From Limibacter armeniacum (GTDB taxonomy: Bacteria > Bacteroidota > Bacteroidia > Cytophagales > Flammeovirgaceae), in assembly GCF_036880985.1 (NCBI RefSeq), contig NZ_JBAJNO010000008.1:744001-808000 (forward strand): DNA of 64,000 nucleotides, read 5' to 3'. Made by a program: the position numbers and the translations under genes. How positions within the stretch are numbered: the stretch's first letter is position 1; each line of letters begins with the position of its first letter. The notes beneath the pieces are model-generated. The model ran no database searches. It saw nothing but the letters and a program-made list of their open reading frames with translations, and was not told the origin of the DNA. Below are positions 1 to 8,454 of the stretch, piece after piece.

Positions 1-2213
1 CCGAAATACTGTTGTAGTTTATCCAGTACCACTTCAGGGCTGTCATCTACATGGACATCCACACCTTGTCCTTTCAATAGCTCAATCAAGTCAATTGGGA
101 CGGTAGGAGAGGGTTGTGCCTGCGGTCCTAGTTCATCCACCTCAAATGAGTTGTGAAGGCTGAAATATACCGTCCACGCTAAGTCATATGACATGACAAG
201 CCTGTCCATAAAGTGACCAAAGGTGTTGTTGTTGGTCTGCATATTATTGAGTCGCATAGCAACCCGAAGGGCTTTCTTGCGGGCTTTCTGCAGTTGCTCA
301 TCAATGCCACCACCTTCATAATAGGCTTCCAGCTCAGTGTTGACTTCAGCCAGACATTGCTGCATAGCACCATTTACCTGTTCCTTTTTGACGGCAGGGT
401 GGCATGTCGGTTTCAGGTGTTCAATGATATAGTTGGCACCATCATGCTCAGGAGTGGAAGACGCATCCCAAGCCTCTTCAGGTTCTCGGATATGTTTCCT
501 GACATAAGAGTGACTTAGGAAAGAAGTCTTCATGTCCTGCAGCTTTTGCATATAGGACGGACGAACACTCGTCTCCTTTTTCTTTTCATCCCAGCCTTCA
601 AAGACGTTTTGTGACCATTCGGGATCTCTCAGGAAAAAGACATTCTTGAAGGTATCATGGGCTGTCCATTTCTCTGTCCATTTATCAGAAACCGAAGTGC
701 CGAAAAAGTCATGGAAATTGGCTTGCAGGCGGGCATCCCATTTGGCATTGTGTGTGGCAGGTTCGCCTACTTTCTCAATGGTTGGGTTACCGTCCAGATC
801 AAGGTTGTACATGGTCTGTACTACCAAAAATGGATTGTAGCTTTGCAACCCGTTTTCACCTGTCAGTTCCTTAATGGTATTTTCCCTTTTCTCTCTTTCC
901 TGTGGCGTGCCACCATGTGTATTTCTGATCCATTTGTAAATCAGGTGTGGCAGGTCTGAGACTTCGAGTTGCTTGTTGTTCATGGCATAGACCAGCGTAT
1001 TGATCACAAGGTCATTGCAGTAAGTGTCAAACAGGAATGCCACTTTTCCCCTCAGAAAGATTTCCAGTTTTTCTTCCTGACTGTTTTCCTGAAAAGTCTG
1101 CTCGGGGACTTTCTTTCTTGATCTTGCACCAGGGAAATCCAGTACATCGGCATACTGCAGGAAGCTACGGGATGAATCTTGGGCGGTTTGAGGCAAAATA
1201 GGCAGTACCACTTCAGCCAATACCGCTGTCAGGGCGCTGCGATTCAGCGAGCGGGAGGAACCGTCAGGCAGATGAACAGAAACCGCACTTGTGATTTCCG
1301 TTTCTCCCTGATACATCTCTCTCAATCGTTCAATATCCAATACAGTCGTGGTATTAGGAGCCAATGCTTCTACGCCACAACGCAGTACAGTCGCAAATTG
1401 CACTTGCTCCAGTGTCTCGGATACTTTGCGGAAAAGATCAGTGAAGAATGGTTGCTTACCCCAAAGGCATTCAAACAGTTTGACCCTTTCTTTTGGATTG
1501 ATGTAAGGGGCAATTCTGACAGCCTTGTCCCAGAAACCGATGTCCGAAAGCTTTCCGACAAAGATGTGTTCGCTGAAATTCTGCTCAAGGTATTCCTTGA
1601 TTTCATAGACATCATCTTCGGTCATGCCCGGAACTTGATAGCCAGTTTGCTGTACCTGAAGCGCAATTTGCTGCAGGCTGCCATTGATGGTTTCAGGGTC
1701 TAAAGTATAATGGTACTGATTGATATCTGCCAGATAACCGTTGGTGATGATCTTGACCATATCGGCTTGGCTGAACAATTTCAGTGTATAAGGTTGTTCT
1801 CCCGCCTGATGATTATCAGCGATAGTAAATCTTGTGACTACCCCAGTGGATTCCTTGCCACCACCCGGAGGGTTGATATCACGGATAAAGTCCAATGTGT
1901 TGCCTTCCTGACCGGGAATTCGAATTGTCAGCTTGTCTTCACCGGGTAGGCGTACAAGATTGGATACCAGATAGGATTTACCTACCTGACTTGCGCCAAA
2001 TACGCCAATGCCCGGACGGGTACCTGAAGCCTTGACAAGTCCTTTCAGCTTGCGCTTGGATTTCTTCAGGTTGTAAAGGGTTGCTTTTTGTTTTTCGGAC
2101 TTTACGTTGGCAGCAACCCAGTTGAGTCCTTTATCTATTTCAGTTTGTATATTTTCTGCCTGTTTGATGAGGTCTTGCATATCTACTTTGGCAGTGAATG
2201 TATCTTGTGTCAT
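1..2213 (-). CDS. srfC: SrfC-like dynamin-type GTPase (C-terminus cut by window edge)
   Basis: I translated this frame by hand. It starts with ATG at 2213 and stays open to base 1, giving 737 codons without a stop, so the C-terminus lies outside the window. A Walker A/G1 motif GASQVGKS is at residues 73-80. A dynamin-style G2 segment, STGVVTRF, is at about 122-129, and a G3 motif DFPG is at 359-362 (compare DLPG in dynamins). No clear G4 was found, and no signal peptide is seen. SrfC of Salmonella (Virul_Fac family) is of similar size and is encoded beside SrfB, as here, so I call it SrfC-like from gene partnership plus P-loop. The molecular role of SrfC is not established. Membrane remodelling or GTP-driven assembly is my inference from the dynamin-like motifs. 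It lies 67 bases after the coiled-coil gene, and the gap holds a REP hairpin. Confidence 0.65.
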   Translation of the reverse strand, partial: MTQDTFTAKVDMQDLIKQAENIQTEIDKGLNWVAANVKSEKQKATLYNLKKSKRKLKGLVKASGTRPGIGVFGASQVGKSYLVSNLVRLPGEDKLTIRIPGQEGNTLDFIRDINPPGGGKESTGVVTRFTIADNHQAGEQPYTLKLFSQADMVKIITNGYLADINQYHYTLDPETINGSLQQIALQVQQTGYQVPGMTEDDVYEIKEYLEQNFSEHIFVGKLSDIGFWDKAVRIAPYINPKERVKLFECLWGKQPFFTDLFRKVSETLEQVQFATVLRCGVEALAPNTTTVLDIERLREMYQGETEITSAVSVHLPDGSSRSLNRSALTAVLAEVVLPILPQTAQDSSRSFLQYADVLDFPGARSRKKVPEQTFQENSQEEKLEIFLRGKVAFLFDTYCNDLVINTLVYAMNNKQLEVSDLPHLIYKWIRNTHGGTPQEREKRENTIKELTGENGLQSYNPFLVVQTMYNLDLDGNPTIEKVGEPATHNAKWDARLQANFHDFFGTSVSDKWTEKWTAHDTFKNVFFLRDPEWSQNVFEGWDEKKKETSVRPSYMQKLQDMKTSFLSHSYVRKHIREPEEAWDASSTPEHDGANYIIEHLKPTCHPAVKKEQVNGAMQQCLAEVNTELEAYYEGGGIDEQLQKARKKALRVAMRLNNMQTNNNTFGHFMDRLVMSYDLAWTVYFSLHNSFEVDELGPQAQPSPTVPIDLIELLKGQGVDVHVDDSPEVVLDKLQQYF

Positions 2214-2254
2214 ATTTTAAGATGCTAGAAGTTAGAGTCAAGAAACTAGAATGA

Positions 2255-2279
2255 GAACACGCCGTTGGCGTGATCCTAC
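2255..2279 (-). repeat. REP hairpin A with GTAG foot
   Basis: Read on the minus strand this is GTAG followed by a hairpin with stem CACGCC/GGCGTG around AAC. It matches 6488-6512 base for base over 25 bases. GTAG-footed hairpins are the hallmark of REP sequences handled by RAYT (TnpA-REP) transposases. It sits between the stop of the coiled-coil gene and the srfC-like start. Confidence 0.7.
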
Positions 2280-2280
2280 G

Positions 2281-3285
2281 TTACGCCGTGCTGACCGAGG
2301 CATATTTGACGGTTGAGCGGGTATCCTTTCGAATGACGGCAAAAGAGTATCCTTCCTTAATGGCACTGCCACCAACACCGACCGCATCGTGAATGCTTGG
2401 GTCAATCTGTGTGGAGCGTTCAGGGGATACAAACTGAAAGTCCTTGGATGCTGCTGAGGCAAAATCCGCCACTTCGTCCAGCAAGGAACGGCGTGCAGTA
2501 CAGGTCAGTCCCTTGAGTCTTGTCAAGAGGAATGAAAGTGCCTGATAGAGCAACTCCATTTTCTCTTCTTCGCTTCCTTGCGCTGCAAAGTGAGCGCCCT
2601 TTACATAATGCCAACCATTCAGAAAATGGAATACAAATGCTGCCAGTTGATCATCAGGCTCTTCCAAAGCATCTTCCAGTATCGTCTTGATGGCTTGGTC
2701 TTCTGTTGCTGTCAGTGCTTTTAGCATTTCCTTGACAGGATAGCGGCTTTCCAGCTCCTTTTTGTTTCGGAACAGCGCCACTTCAGCATCATCTACACGG
2801 GCTTGTGCTGCTTTCAGCTCCTGTTGCGCTTTCAGCATCTCCGCTTCTGCCTTGTCCAAAGCATTTTGCAGGGAAAGTTTTTCTTTATCCTTGGTAGATT
2901 CCTCTTTCTCGATATTCTTGATCACCGAATCAAGATTGGAGGAAGGAAGGATAGTTTTCAGTGATTTCACCAGCCATTCTTCCAACGGCATTTCCTTTTC
3001 TTCAAAAGGCAAGGTCAGGTTCGGGTTTTCCTTAATCTGTTGCAAAATGTCTTTCCCGAAGTGGCGGATAAACCATTCGGGAAGTTGCAGCGTCTCCTTT
3101 TTCTTGTCCTTCTTTCCTTCCTTTTGTATTGGATCACCTTCCTTGGTCATAGAAAGGCGTTTGGTCTCTTCTGTTTCTTCCTGCTTTTCCTGCCCTTCTT
3201 TCACCACGCTGATTCGGGACGTCTTCTCAGGCGTCTTGTTCTCCTCAGGTGACTTTTCGCCTTCTATTTTCTTTGATATATGCAT
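2281..3285 (-). CDS. Unrecognised charged coiled-coil protein of the Srf-like locus
   Basis: This protein has 334 residues and I do not recognise its family. About 70 N-terminal residues are highly charged, rich in Lys, Glu and Thr, and probably disordered. Residues 70-125 include a compact segment containing LPEWFIRHFGKDILQQI. Residues 135-180 are a strong coiled coil rich in Ala, Glu, Gln and Lys. The C-terminal 150 residues look helical and end in a Ser/Thr-rich tail. There is no signal peptide and no membrane segment. It starts 49 bases after srfB and ends 67 bases before the srfC-like gene, so it is probably co-transcribed with both. In Salmonella the third Srf protein is SrfA, but I see no motif that would equate the two. 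A scaffold or adaptor linking the ATPase and the GTPase is only a guess from the coiled coil and the position. Confidence 0.75.
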   Translation of the reverse strand: MHISKKIEGEKSPEENKTPEKTSRISVVKEGQEKQEETEETKRLSMTKEGDPIQKEGKKDKKKETLQLPEWFIRHFGKDILQQIKENPNLTLPFEEKEMPLEEWLVKSLKTILPSSNLDSVIKNIEKEESTKDKEKLSLQNALDKAEAEMLKAQQELKAAQARVDDAEVALFRNKKELESRYPVKEMLKALTATEDQAIKTILEDALEEPDDQLAAFVFHFLNGWHYVKGAHFAAQGSEEEKMELLYQALSFLLTRLKGLTCTARRSLLDEVADFASAASKDFQFVSPERSTQIDPSIHDAVGVGGSAIKEGYSFAVIRKDTRSTVKYASVSTA

Positions 3286-3334
3286 AGCGTAACTCGGTTG
3301 TCTGACGGATAAAATTGGTTCAATTGTGAATAGT

Positions 3335-6300
3335 TTATTGGTTGAAAATATTCAGGTTATAGGCGCCTGTATCCAACCAATAGCCATATTCATCCGACAA
3401 TGTCTGAAGGCTCAAGGTCAGGCTTTCTGACGGTACAGGTTTTCCCTCGTGATCCGTGATTTTCTTGATGCGAATATTCTCAAGGTCAGGGCTACGTCGG
3501 AAGATTTCCACTGTCAGTGGTACACGGTTTCCTACTTCTGCAGCGGCTTGGTTGTTGGCATAATCCAGCTTACACATCGGTGTACCAATCCAATGATCTG
3601 AGTTCATTTGTCTCATACCCAAGTGCATTGGTCCGTAGAACTTCAGTTCATAATCATCCTGTCCTGTAGGACCATCCAGATAGGTTTCAGGTACTTTTCC
3701 TTCCCCTTTGCGGTAAAGCCCGATATAGTCGGCAGTGGATTTGATTTCCTGTTTCAGGTAGTGGGTATCGATTCGGAAGCCATTCAACCTGTTAAGTGTA
3801 CCCGCCATCAGAGCTACTGTCGCACCTACTGCTACACAGGTTTTGGCGTCTTTGATTACGCCATTCGGAGCAGCAAACGGATACCATTTTCCTACACGAT
3901 ATTCATCCATCGTTACGATCTTGTCAGGCGTAACAGGCAGTTGTTTCAGGAACATATCCCTGACAACAGGCAGGGAAGAAGGTCTACCCGCCAGCAATAC
4001 CACATCACAATCATATTGGGCGATAATGCCGCAAATATCACGGATCATGCCTTCGGTTACGTTGCGAACCACCTCGTTGACCTTGCGGGTATCGAGTGTC
4101 CAAGTCACATCACGCAGGCGGAATCCTTCAGCTCCATATTTCTCGAATTGCTTGTTGATAAAGTTTTCTAACTCTGGTCTTGGCATCGGGTGGTTACGGA
4201 AGAATGACGCAAAGTCACGTTCCTCAATCGAGTTTTGGGTATTGGCAGCGAAGCCCATTACACCTTGTGCCAATGGTACAGCCACTTGTAGTGTAAATTG
4301 GCGTCGCATTTCCCTGCCTTTGGCATCGACCATTCCGAGGTTTGGACCAAACAGGATATTCATCACATCAGCTGATGCCGTACAGCCAAGGTTTACAGCG
4401 AAACGTTCGATCTCAGGTAGAATAATCGTCTCTACCACCCGTTTCATCATATCGTCACCAGCTAGGTTGAAGCCTTCCCAGAAGTTGGGTTTCGGAACCA
4501 CCACAGGAATATTGGCATCAGGCTCCAGTTCGTAGGTAGCCACCATGACGTCAGTAGTACCTCCTCCGATATCTACACTAGCTACTCTGACAGAAGGGAG
4601 GGTGTATTTTTTATTTCGTTCCCTGTCTAGCTTTTCATACTGCTCATCCTGACGGAATTTGCCTTGTGTCTCGAAGTACAGCCTAGCATTGCCACGGAAG
4701 TGATGCACAATTTCACCGTACATAAAGACCAGTTGGCTACAGGTTGCCTCATCATAACCCCATTCCACAGAACCTTGTCCCATCGTGGCGTTTTTAACCT
4801 GACCTGAATCAGGGATGACTTCCAGCTGACCGTCCAAGAACATATCGGCATTGATGCCATGCTCATTAAAATAGCGTTTGAGGGCTTCTACAGCATCTTC
4901 GGCTCTTTTACGCAGTAGTTCTTTTTCCTTGCCCAACATAGCAGTCGGACAGCTTAGGACAATGCGCTTAAGTTTTCGGGGCACTTCCTGTTGACCTCTT
5001 TCCTTACGGAACTCATAACTGTTGACCTGTGTAATGGCTTGGGTGATGATTTCCGCAATGGCGAACGTCATCAGCGAGCTACGGGAGAACTTTGGTGTAA
5101 TGGCAGGCAGCAGTTGTGGACCTGTATAATATGGATCTTCCTCAGCCCAAAGCGGCACGCCATCATTGGTGAAATAAACTGCAATGCCATCCAATACCAC
5201 ATTGCCCAAAGGTCCTTGTGAACCATTCAGGTCTTTGTTGATAAAAGTCCAAGGGAACAACCCACCATCCTCATTCCAGAGGTAGCGTTTCGGACTAGAC
5301 ATGGTAGCATTCTCGTTTGGCTTGCCATTGACAATCGTCAGACGGGTTGCTTCTTCGCCAATTCGAACGATACTTGGGTTGGTAAAAGCCCTTGGGTTGC
5401 CCGACCTTGCTGTTGCCGCCTCATCTCCGTAACTCACTCTTGAGAAAGCTACCCGCATATCAAAGGCATCGCTGTAAACCTTATTCGGGTACGTCATGTC
5501 ACGAATCTTGAGTGGCGTGGCATTGTTCAGGCTGACAGGTGCATTGATGGCAGATGTTTCCAGCAAGACGCCACATGAGCGTGAGTTACCAATATCCAAT
5601 ACCAGATCGACATCAATACTATGGTTGTCGGTACGGAGCGTTACGGCAGGGAATGATTTGGCTTCCTGCAAGGCTTCCAGCAAGACCATGTAGGCAACTA
5701 GGTAGCCAAGGTGCTCACCTGCATTCTTGAGTGGCTGAATTTTCTGCGCCCTTTCAAACTCCACTTGAATCATATCCTGCACCCAGTTTTCCGCCACGAA
5801 GCTGCTGCAATCCTTGGCATGGCAACGGAAATTAGAAGCCCCTTCCGCATCAGTGGAAGTAGGAGTAAGGTAAGTGGCATTACCATCCACGCATTGGGTG
5901 TCAAATGCCAACACAAGGCTGTGCGTATAGCCTTCCGTCGCTTCTTTTGGATCAAGACGGCTCAGGTACATTCTTGCCCATGTGGTCGGACCATTCTGAA
6001 AAGTATCAGGTGAAAACTGCTCGGTACGGAAATAAGGAAGCGGCAACCATCGGCTGTCAAAGGTTTCGATCACGCCTTTTGCCTTGATGGTATTGACCTG
6101 ATCCTCCCTGATTACGCGGATAGTGGCAGGGTCTATTTTATCTTCGTCAATCTTGCCGTTAGGTAACTTGGCAGACTTTGGAATAGTGGTTTCATCAATA
6201 TATTTCCCTGCTTTCAGGAAATAGTAAGGAAATACCAAGTTGATCTGCTTCTTTCCGTCGGGCAGTGTCTCCTCGGTTTCAGCAAACTCCTTTTTGACGG

Positions 6301-6388
6301 TCAGGGCACTTTCACCTTCCTTCAGTGAAAGCTTAGTTGTATAGAATTGGATGCCGGAGTTGGCAATCAGTGAAATATCTTTATCCAT
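3335..6388 (-). CDS. srfB: SrfB-type actin/Hsp70-like ATPase
   Basis: This protein has 1017 residues, close to the usual length of SrfB (about 1000). The actin/Hsp70/sugar-kinase fold is shown by a phosphate-1 motif DIGNSRSCG at 265-273, a phosphate-2 motif DIGGGTTD at 606-613, and an adenosine-type motif LLAGRPSSLP at 798-807. The first 260 residues form an extra domain and the last 150 look beta-rich. No signal peptide or membrane helix is present, so it should be cytoplasmic. In Salmonella srfB lies between srfA and srfC in an SsrB-regulated operon and its biochemical role is not settled. Here it lies between a PIN-like gene and a coiled-coil gene. The 134-base gap upstream contains two inverted REP hairpins. 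The family call is firm; polymerisation or chaperone activity is not shown by the sequence. Confidence 0.85.
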   Translation of the reverse strand: MDKDISLIANSGIQFYTTKLSLKEGESALTVKKEFAETEETLPDGKKQINLVFPYYFLKAGKYIDETTIPKSAKLPNGKIDEDKIDPATIRVIREDQVNTIKAKGVIETFDSRWLPLPYFRTEQFSPDTFQNGPTTWARMYLSRLDPKEATEGYTHSLVLAFDTQCVDGNATYLTPTSTDAEGASNFRCHAKDCSSFVAENWVQDMIQVEFERAQKIQPLKNAGEHLGYLVAYMVLLEALQEAKSFPAVTLRTDNHSIDVDLVLDIGNSRSCGVLLETSAINAPVSLNNATPLKIRDMTYPNKVYSDAFDMRVAFSRVSYGDEAATARSGNPRAFTNPSIVRIGEEATRLTIVNGKPNENATMSSPKRYLWNEDGGLFPWTFINKDLNGSQGPLGNVVLDGIAVYFTNDGVPLWAEEDPYYTGPQLLPAITPKFSRSSLMTFAIAEIITQAITQVNSYEFRKERGQQEVPRKLKRIVLSCPTAMLGKEKELLRKRAEDAVEALKRYFNEHGINADMFLDGQLEVIPDSGQVKNATMGQGSVEWGYDEATCSQLVFMYGEIVHHFRGNARLYFETQGKFRQDEQYEKLDRERNKKYTLPSVRVASVDIGGGTTDVMVATYELEPDANIPVVVPKPNFWEGFNLAGDDMMKRVVETIILPEIERFAVNLGCTASADVMNILFGPNLGMVDAKGREMRRQFTLQVAVPLAQGVMGFAANTQNSIEERDFASFFRNHPMPRPELENFINKQFEKYGAEGFRLRDVTWTLDTRKVNEVVRNVTEGMIRDICGIIAQYDCDVVLLAGRPSSLPVVRDMFLKQLPVTPDKIVTMDEYRVGKWYPFAAPNGVIKDAKTCVAVGATVALMAGTLNRLNGFRIDTHYLKQEIKSTADYIGLYRKGEGKVPETYLDGPTGQDDYELKFYGPMHLGMRQMNSDHWIGTPMCKLDYANNQAAAEVGNRVPLTVEIFRRSPDLENIRIKKITDHEGKPVPSESLTLSLQTLSDEYGYWLDTGAYNLNIFNQ

Positions 6389-6410
6389 TTTTTATCAGAA
6401 GTTAGAAGTT

Positions 6411-6512
6411 GTAGGAACACGCCAACGGCGTGATCAATTGTTCCACGGGCACGTGTTTCGTGGCGCCCGGCTAGGGGTGGCTTGCAAGAACACGCCGTTG
6501 GCGTGATCCTAC
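6411..6512. repeat. BIME-like pair of inverted REP hairpins
   Basis: Two REP units face each other. Unit B is at 6411-6435 on the plus strand (GTAGG, then CACGCC-AAC-GGCGTG). Unit C is at 6488-6512 on the minus strand with the same layout. The 52 bases between them are G+C-rich and contain a further short CACG/CGTG hairpin. This arrangement matches a bacterial interspersed mosaic element. It fills the gap between the PIN-like gene and srfB and could cause partial termination or stabilise mRNA ends. No RAYT gene is in the window. Confidence 0.7.
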
Positions 6513-6522
6513 ATGGATGCAT

Positions 6523-8106
6523 CTAGATCCTATGGTTAATGGTGTTTTTATTACGTTCAAGGGCTGCTTTGGCTTCACCTGCAAATACACCTGTCGGATA
6601 TTTTGTCAGGTAAAACTCATATTCCTCTATGGTGTCAAAGCTTTGAGCTTTTCGCCAGAAAATGTTTTCGTCAGTTTCCACAAATCTGTTTTCCTGAAGA
6701 CGAACGATGGCAGCCTCAGCTTCATCTTTGTATTGGCTGTTAGGAAAGTCATTCAGAAATTCCCTGTATTCATCGACAGATTCAACGGCTTCTGTCGTGA
6801 CTATGCCCCATCGTTTCTGTTCAAAGTTTTGGGCTGTGTATTTATCTGCATCAAAGCCATCTACTGCTTCAGGAATTGGGAACAGCGGGAAGTTGAAATC
6901 ATCGGAAGTGTGGTGAGACTCATATTCCGTTTGAATAGGAGAGAATAAATTCTCTTCTTCTTCGATATCCTTTATAATAGGTTCCTCTTCTTCTTCAGTC
7001 AGTGAATCAGGGTGAAAGAAAGACAGAGGAGAAGTTTCTTCTTGGTGTTGTGTTGCTCCGTTCTGGTAGCCCGTTCCGTTGGTAGGACTTTTTTGAGCCT
7101 TCAACTCCTCGATCAGTTGCTTCAGGTGTTCGATCTCATTCTGTTGCTTTTGACAGGTATCTTCCAGAGTATTAATCTTGTCCAGTAAAGCCTCCCGTTC
7201 CTGATTCCGTTCGGTCAGGTTCCGTCTCAGTTGCCCGTTTTCTTCTGTCAATTCAAAGTTAGGACTGAGCGGTTGCGTACGCTGCTCGGCTTCCAATGCG
7301 CGCGATTTCCATTCACGGGCAACTTCTTCCAACTTATTTTTTTCCAATACAAGGTCTGTCAGGCTATTGGACTCCGTAGTGTCTTCCAAAGCATCCAAGA
7401 CCTTGATGTAGTTTGGAACAATCGTGAGTCTTCCGTTTATCTGCTTATCAATTTTCAAAGAGAAGGAAACTCTTCTGCCAACCATAATTTGGGCAAGGAT
7501 ACCTGCTTGTACGTGATCACGGCTAAAAGCAAGCTTCTCACCAGTCTCTCTCCTGATGACTCCTTGATAAGAGTTGTCATCATAAGCAATGACTTCTCCT
7601 TTTAATGAAAGGCGTTTTTGTTCAATACGATTGATTGCTTCTATGGCGAGCGTTAGCAAGTCGGCAGACAAATCGGCAGTAACCTGTAAATCTTGTATCT
7701 GCAATTGGTCACCTGAACAGGTCGCCTTTAGTATAGCAGTATTGGAATAGCTAGAAGATTGGTTGGGTAAGATGACCCTTTGGTTGTTTTGATTTCCTTG
7801 TTGATTTGTGATCACTTGACAATCGGCTAACTGTTTGGCTCTTGCAGCCAAGTCGTCGGCAGGGTGGTAAGCAAGCACCTGAAAGAAATAGCCGTTACAG
7901 AATGCTACATCCTTACCGAATTTGCTGACCATTAGCTCATAAAGCTGTCTTTCGACAGGGGAAGTGAGTTCACGGGAAGTGTTGGCTCCGAAATAAAATT
8001 GAAAATTGACCTGCTTGTCCAAGAAGTGCGGAATCAGGGCAAAAACACCCTTGAGAGAGGGCACGCTCTGTAGGTTCATCAGGTGATTCCCATCTATCAA
8101 TAGCAT
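6523..8106 (-). CDS. PIN/NYN-like domain protein with cold-shock-like fold, coiled coil and C-terminal helical repeats
   Basis: This 527-residue protein is the first gene of the Srf-like locus. Residues 1-110 resemble the PIN/NYN nuclease fold: MLLIDGNHLMN carries the first acid (D5), and HPADDLAARAKQL carries a second acid pair (D84-D85). The usual TND/SND end of such domains reads ITNQ here, so the third acid is missing. Residues 167-222 look like a small OB/cold-shock barrel (GEVIAYDDNSYQGVIRRE...). Residues 250-340 are a coiled coil, 345-400 an acidic linker, and 425-520 two helical repeats with the pattern EYxxFLNDFPNSQYKDEAEAA. PIN/NYN proteins usually cut RNA and the OB fold would hold it, but the degenerate active site leaves activity uncertain. 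The start is the first ATG, which begins the domain directly. Confidence 0.7.
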   Translation of the reverse strand: MLLIDGNHLMNLQSVPSLKGVFALIPHFLDKQVNFQFYFGANTSRELTSPVERQLYELMVSKFGKDVAFCNGYFFQVLAYHPADDLAARAKQLADCQVITNQQGNQNNQRVILPNQSSSYSNTAILKATCSGDQLQIQDLQVTADLSADLLTLAIEAINRIEQKRLSLKGEVIAYDDNSYQGVIRRETGEKLAFSRDHVQAGILAQIMVGRRVSFSLKIDKQINGRLTIVPNYIKVLDALEDTTESNSLTDLVLEKNKLEEVAREWKSRALEAEQRTQPLSPNFELTEENGQLRRNLTERNQEREALLDKINTLEDTCQKQQNEIEHLKQLIEELKAQKSPTNGTGYQNGATQHQEETSPLSFFHPDSLTEEEEEPIIKDIEEEENLFSPIQTEYESHHTSDDFNFPLFPIPEAVDGFDADKYTAQNFEQKRWGIVTTEAVESVDEYREFLNDFPNSQYKDEAEAAIVRLQENRFVETDENIFWRKAQSFDTIEEYEFYLTKYPTGVFAGEAKAALERNKNTINHRI

Positions 8107-8133
8107 ATAGGGTAGTCGTTATTTGGTTTTAAA

Positions 8134-8162
8134 TAAAAATAAGGTTTTTAAGCTTTTTCAAA
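8134..8162 (-). promoter_or_regulatory. Possible promoter of the Srf-like locus
   Basis: On the minus strand TTTG (8159-8162) is followed after 17 bases by TATTTTTA (8134-8141), close to the Bacteroidota pattern TTTG-N19-TAnnTTTG but with a short spacer and one mismatch. It ends 28 bases before the ATG of the PIN-like gene. The rest of 8163-8410 is A+T-rich and shows nothing else I can support. Confidence 0.3.
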
Positions 8163-8410
8163 AGCAAAACCGTTAGGTAATACTTCTTACCTGCTTAATT
8201 AAATGACAATAGAAATATAGGATTAGGCATGTCTAAGCATGGAATACTCCGAACTTAGGCAGTTTTATCGCCCTTAGTTTAATTTGGAAATTTCCTGTTA
8301 TAAATAGGGATTTCCAGATGTAAGATCAAATACAAAAACTATACAAAATTTTGTAAAGGAGATAGGTGGAGGGGATTCTTAAAGGCATTTAACACTCTAA
8401 AAGGAAATGA

Positions 8411-8449
8411 AAAAATCCCCTGCTAAAGCCAGTTGCTTTTGCAGGGGAT
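8411..8449 (-). terminator. Terminator of the M19 dipeptidase gene
   Basis: A perfect 9-bp stem, ATCCCCTGC/GCAGGGGAT, is followed by a T-run on the minus strand. It lies just after the stop codon at 8455. Confidence 0.85.
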
Positions 8450-8454
8450 GGTAT

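Noticed and set aside
1179-1703. A 174-codon plus-strand frame inside the srfC-like gene
   Set aside because: It is antisense to a continuous reading frame with P-loop and DFPG motifs; the translation has no recognisable fold.
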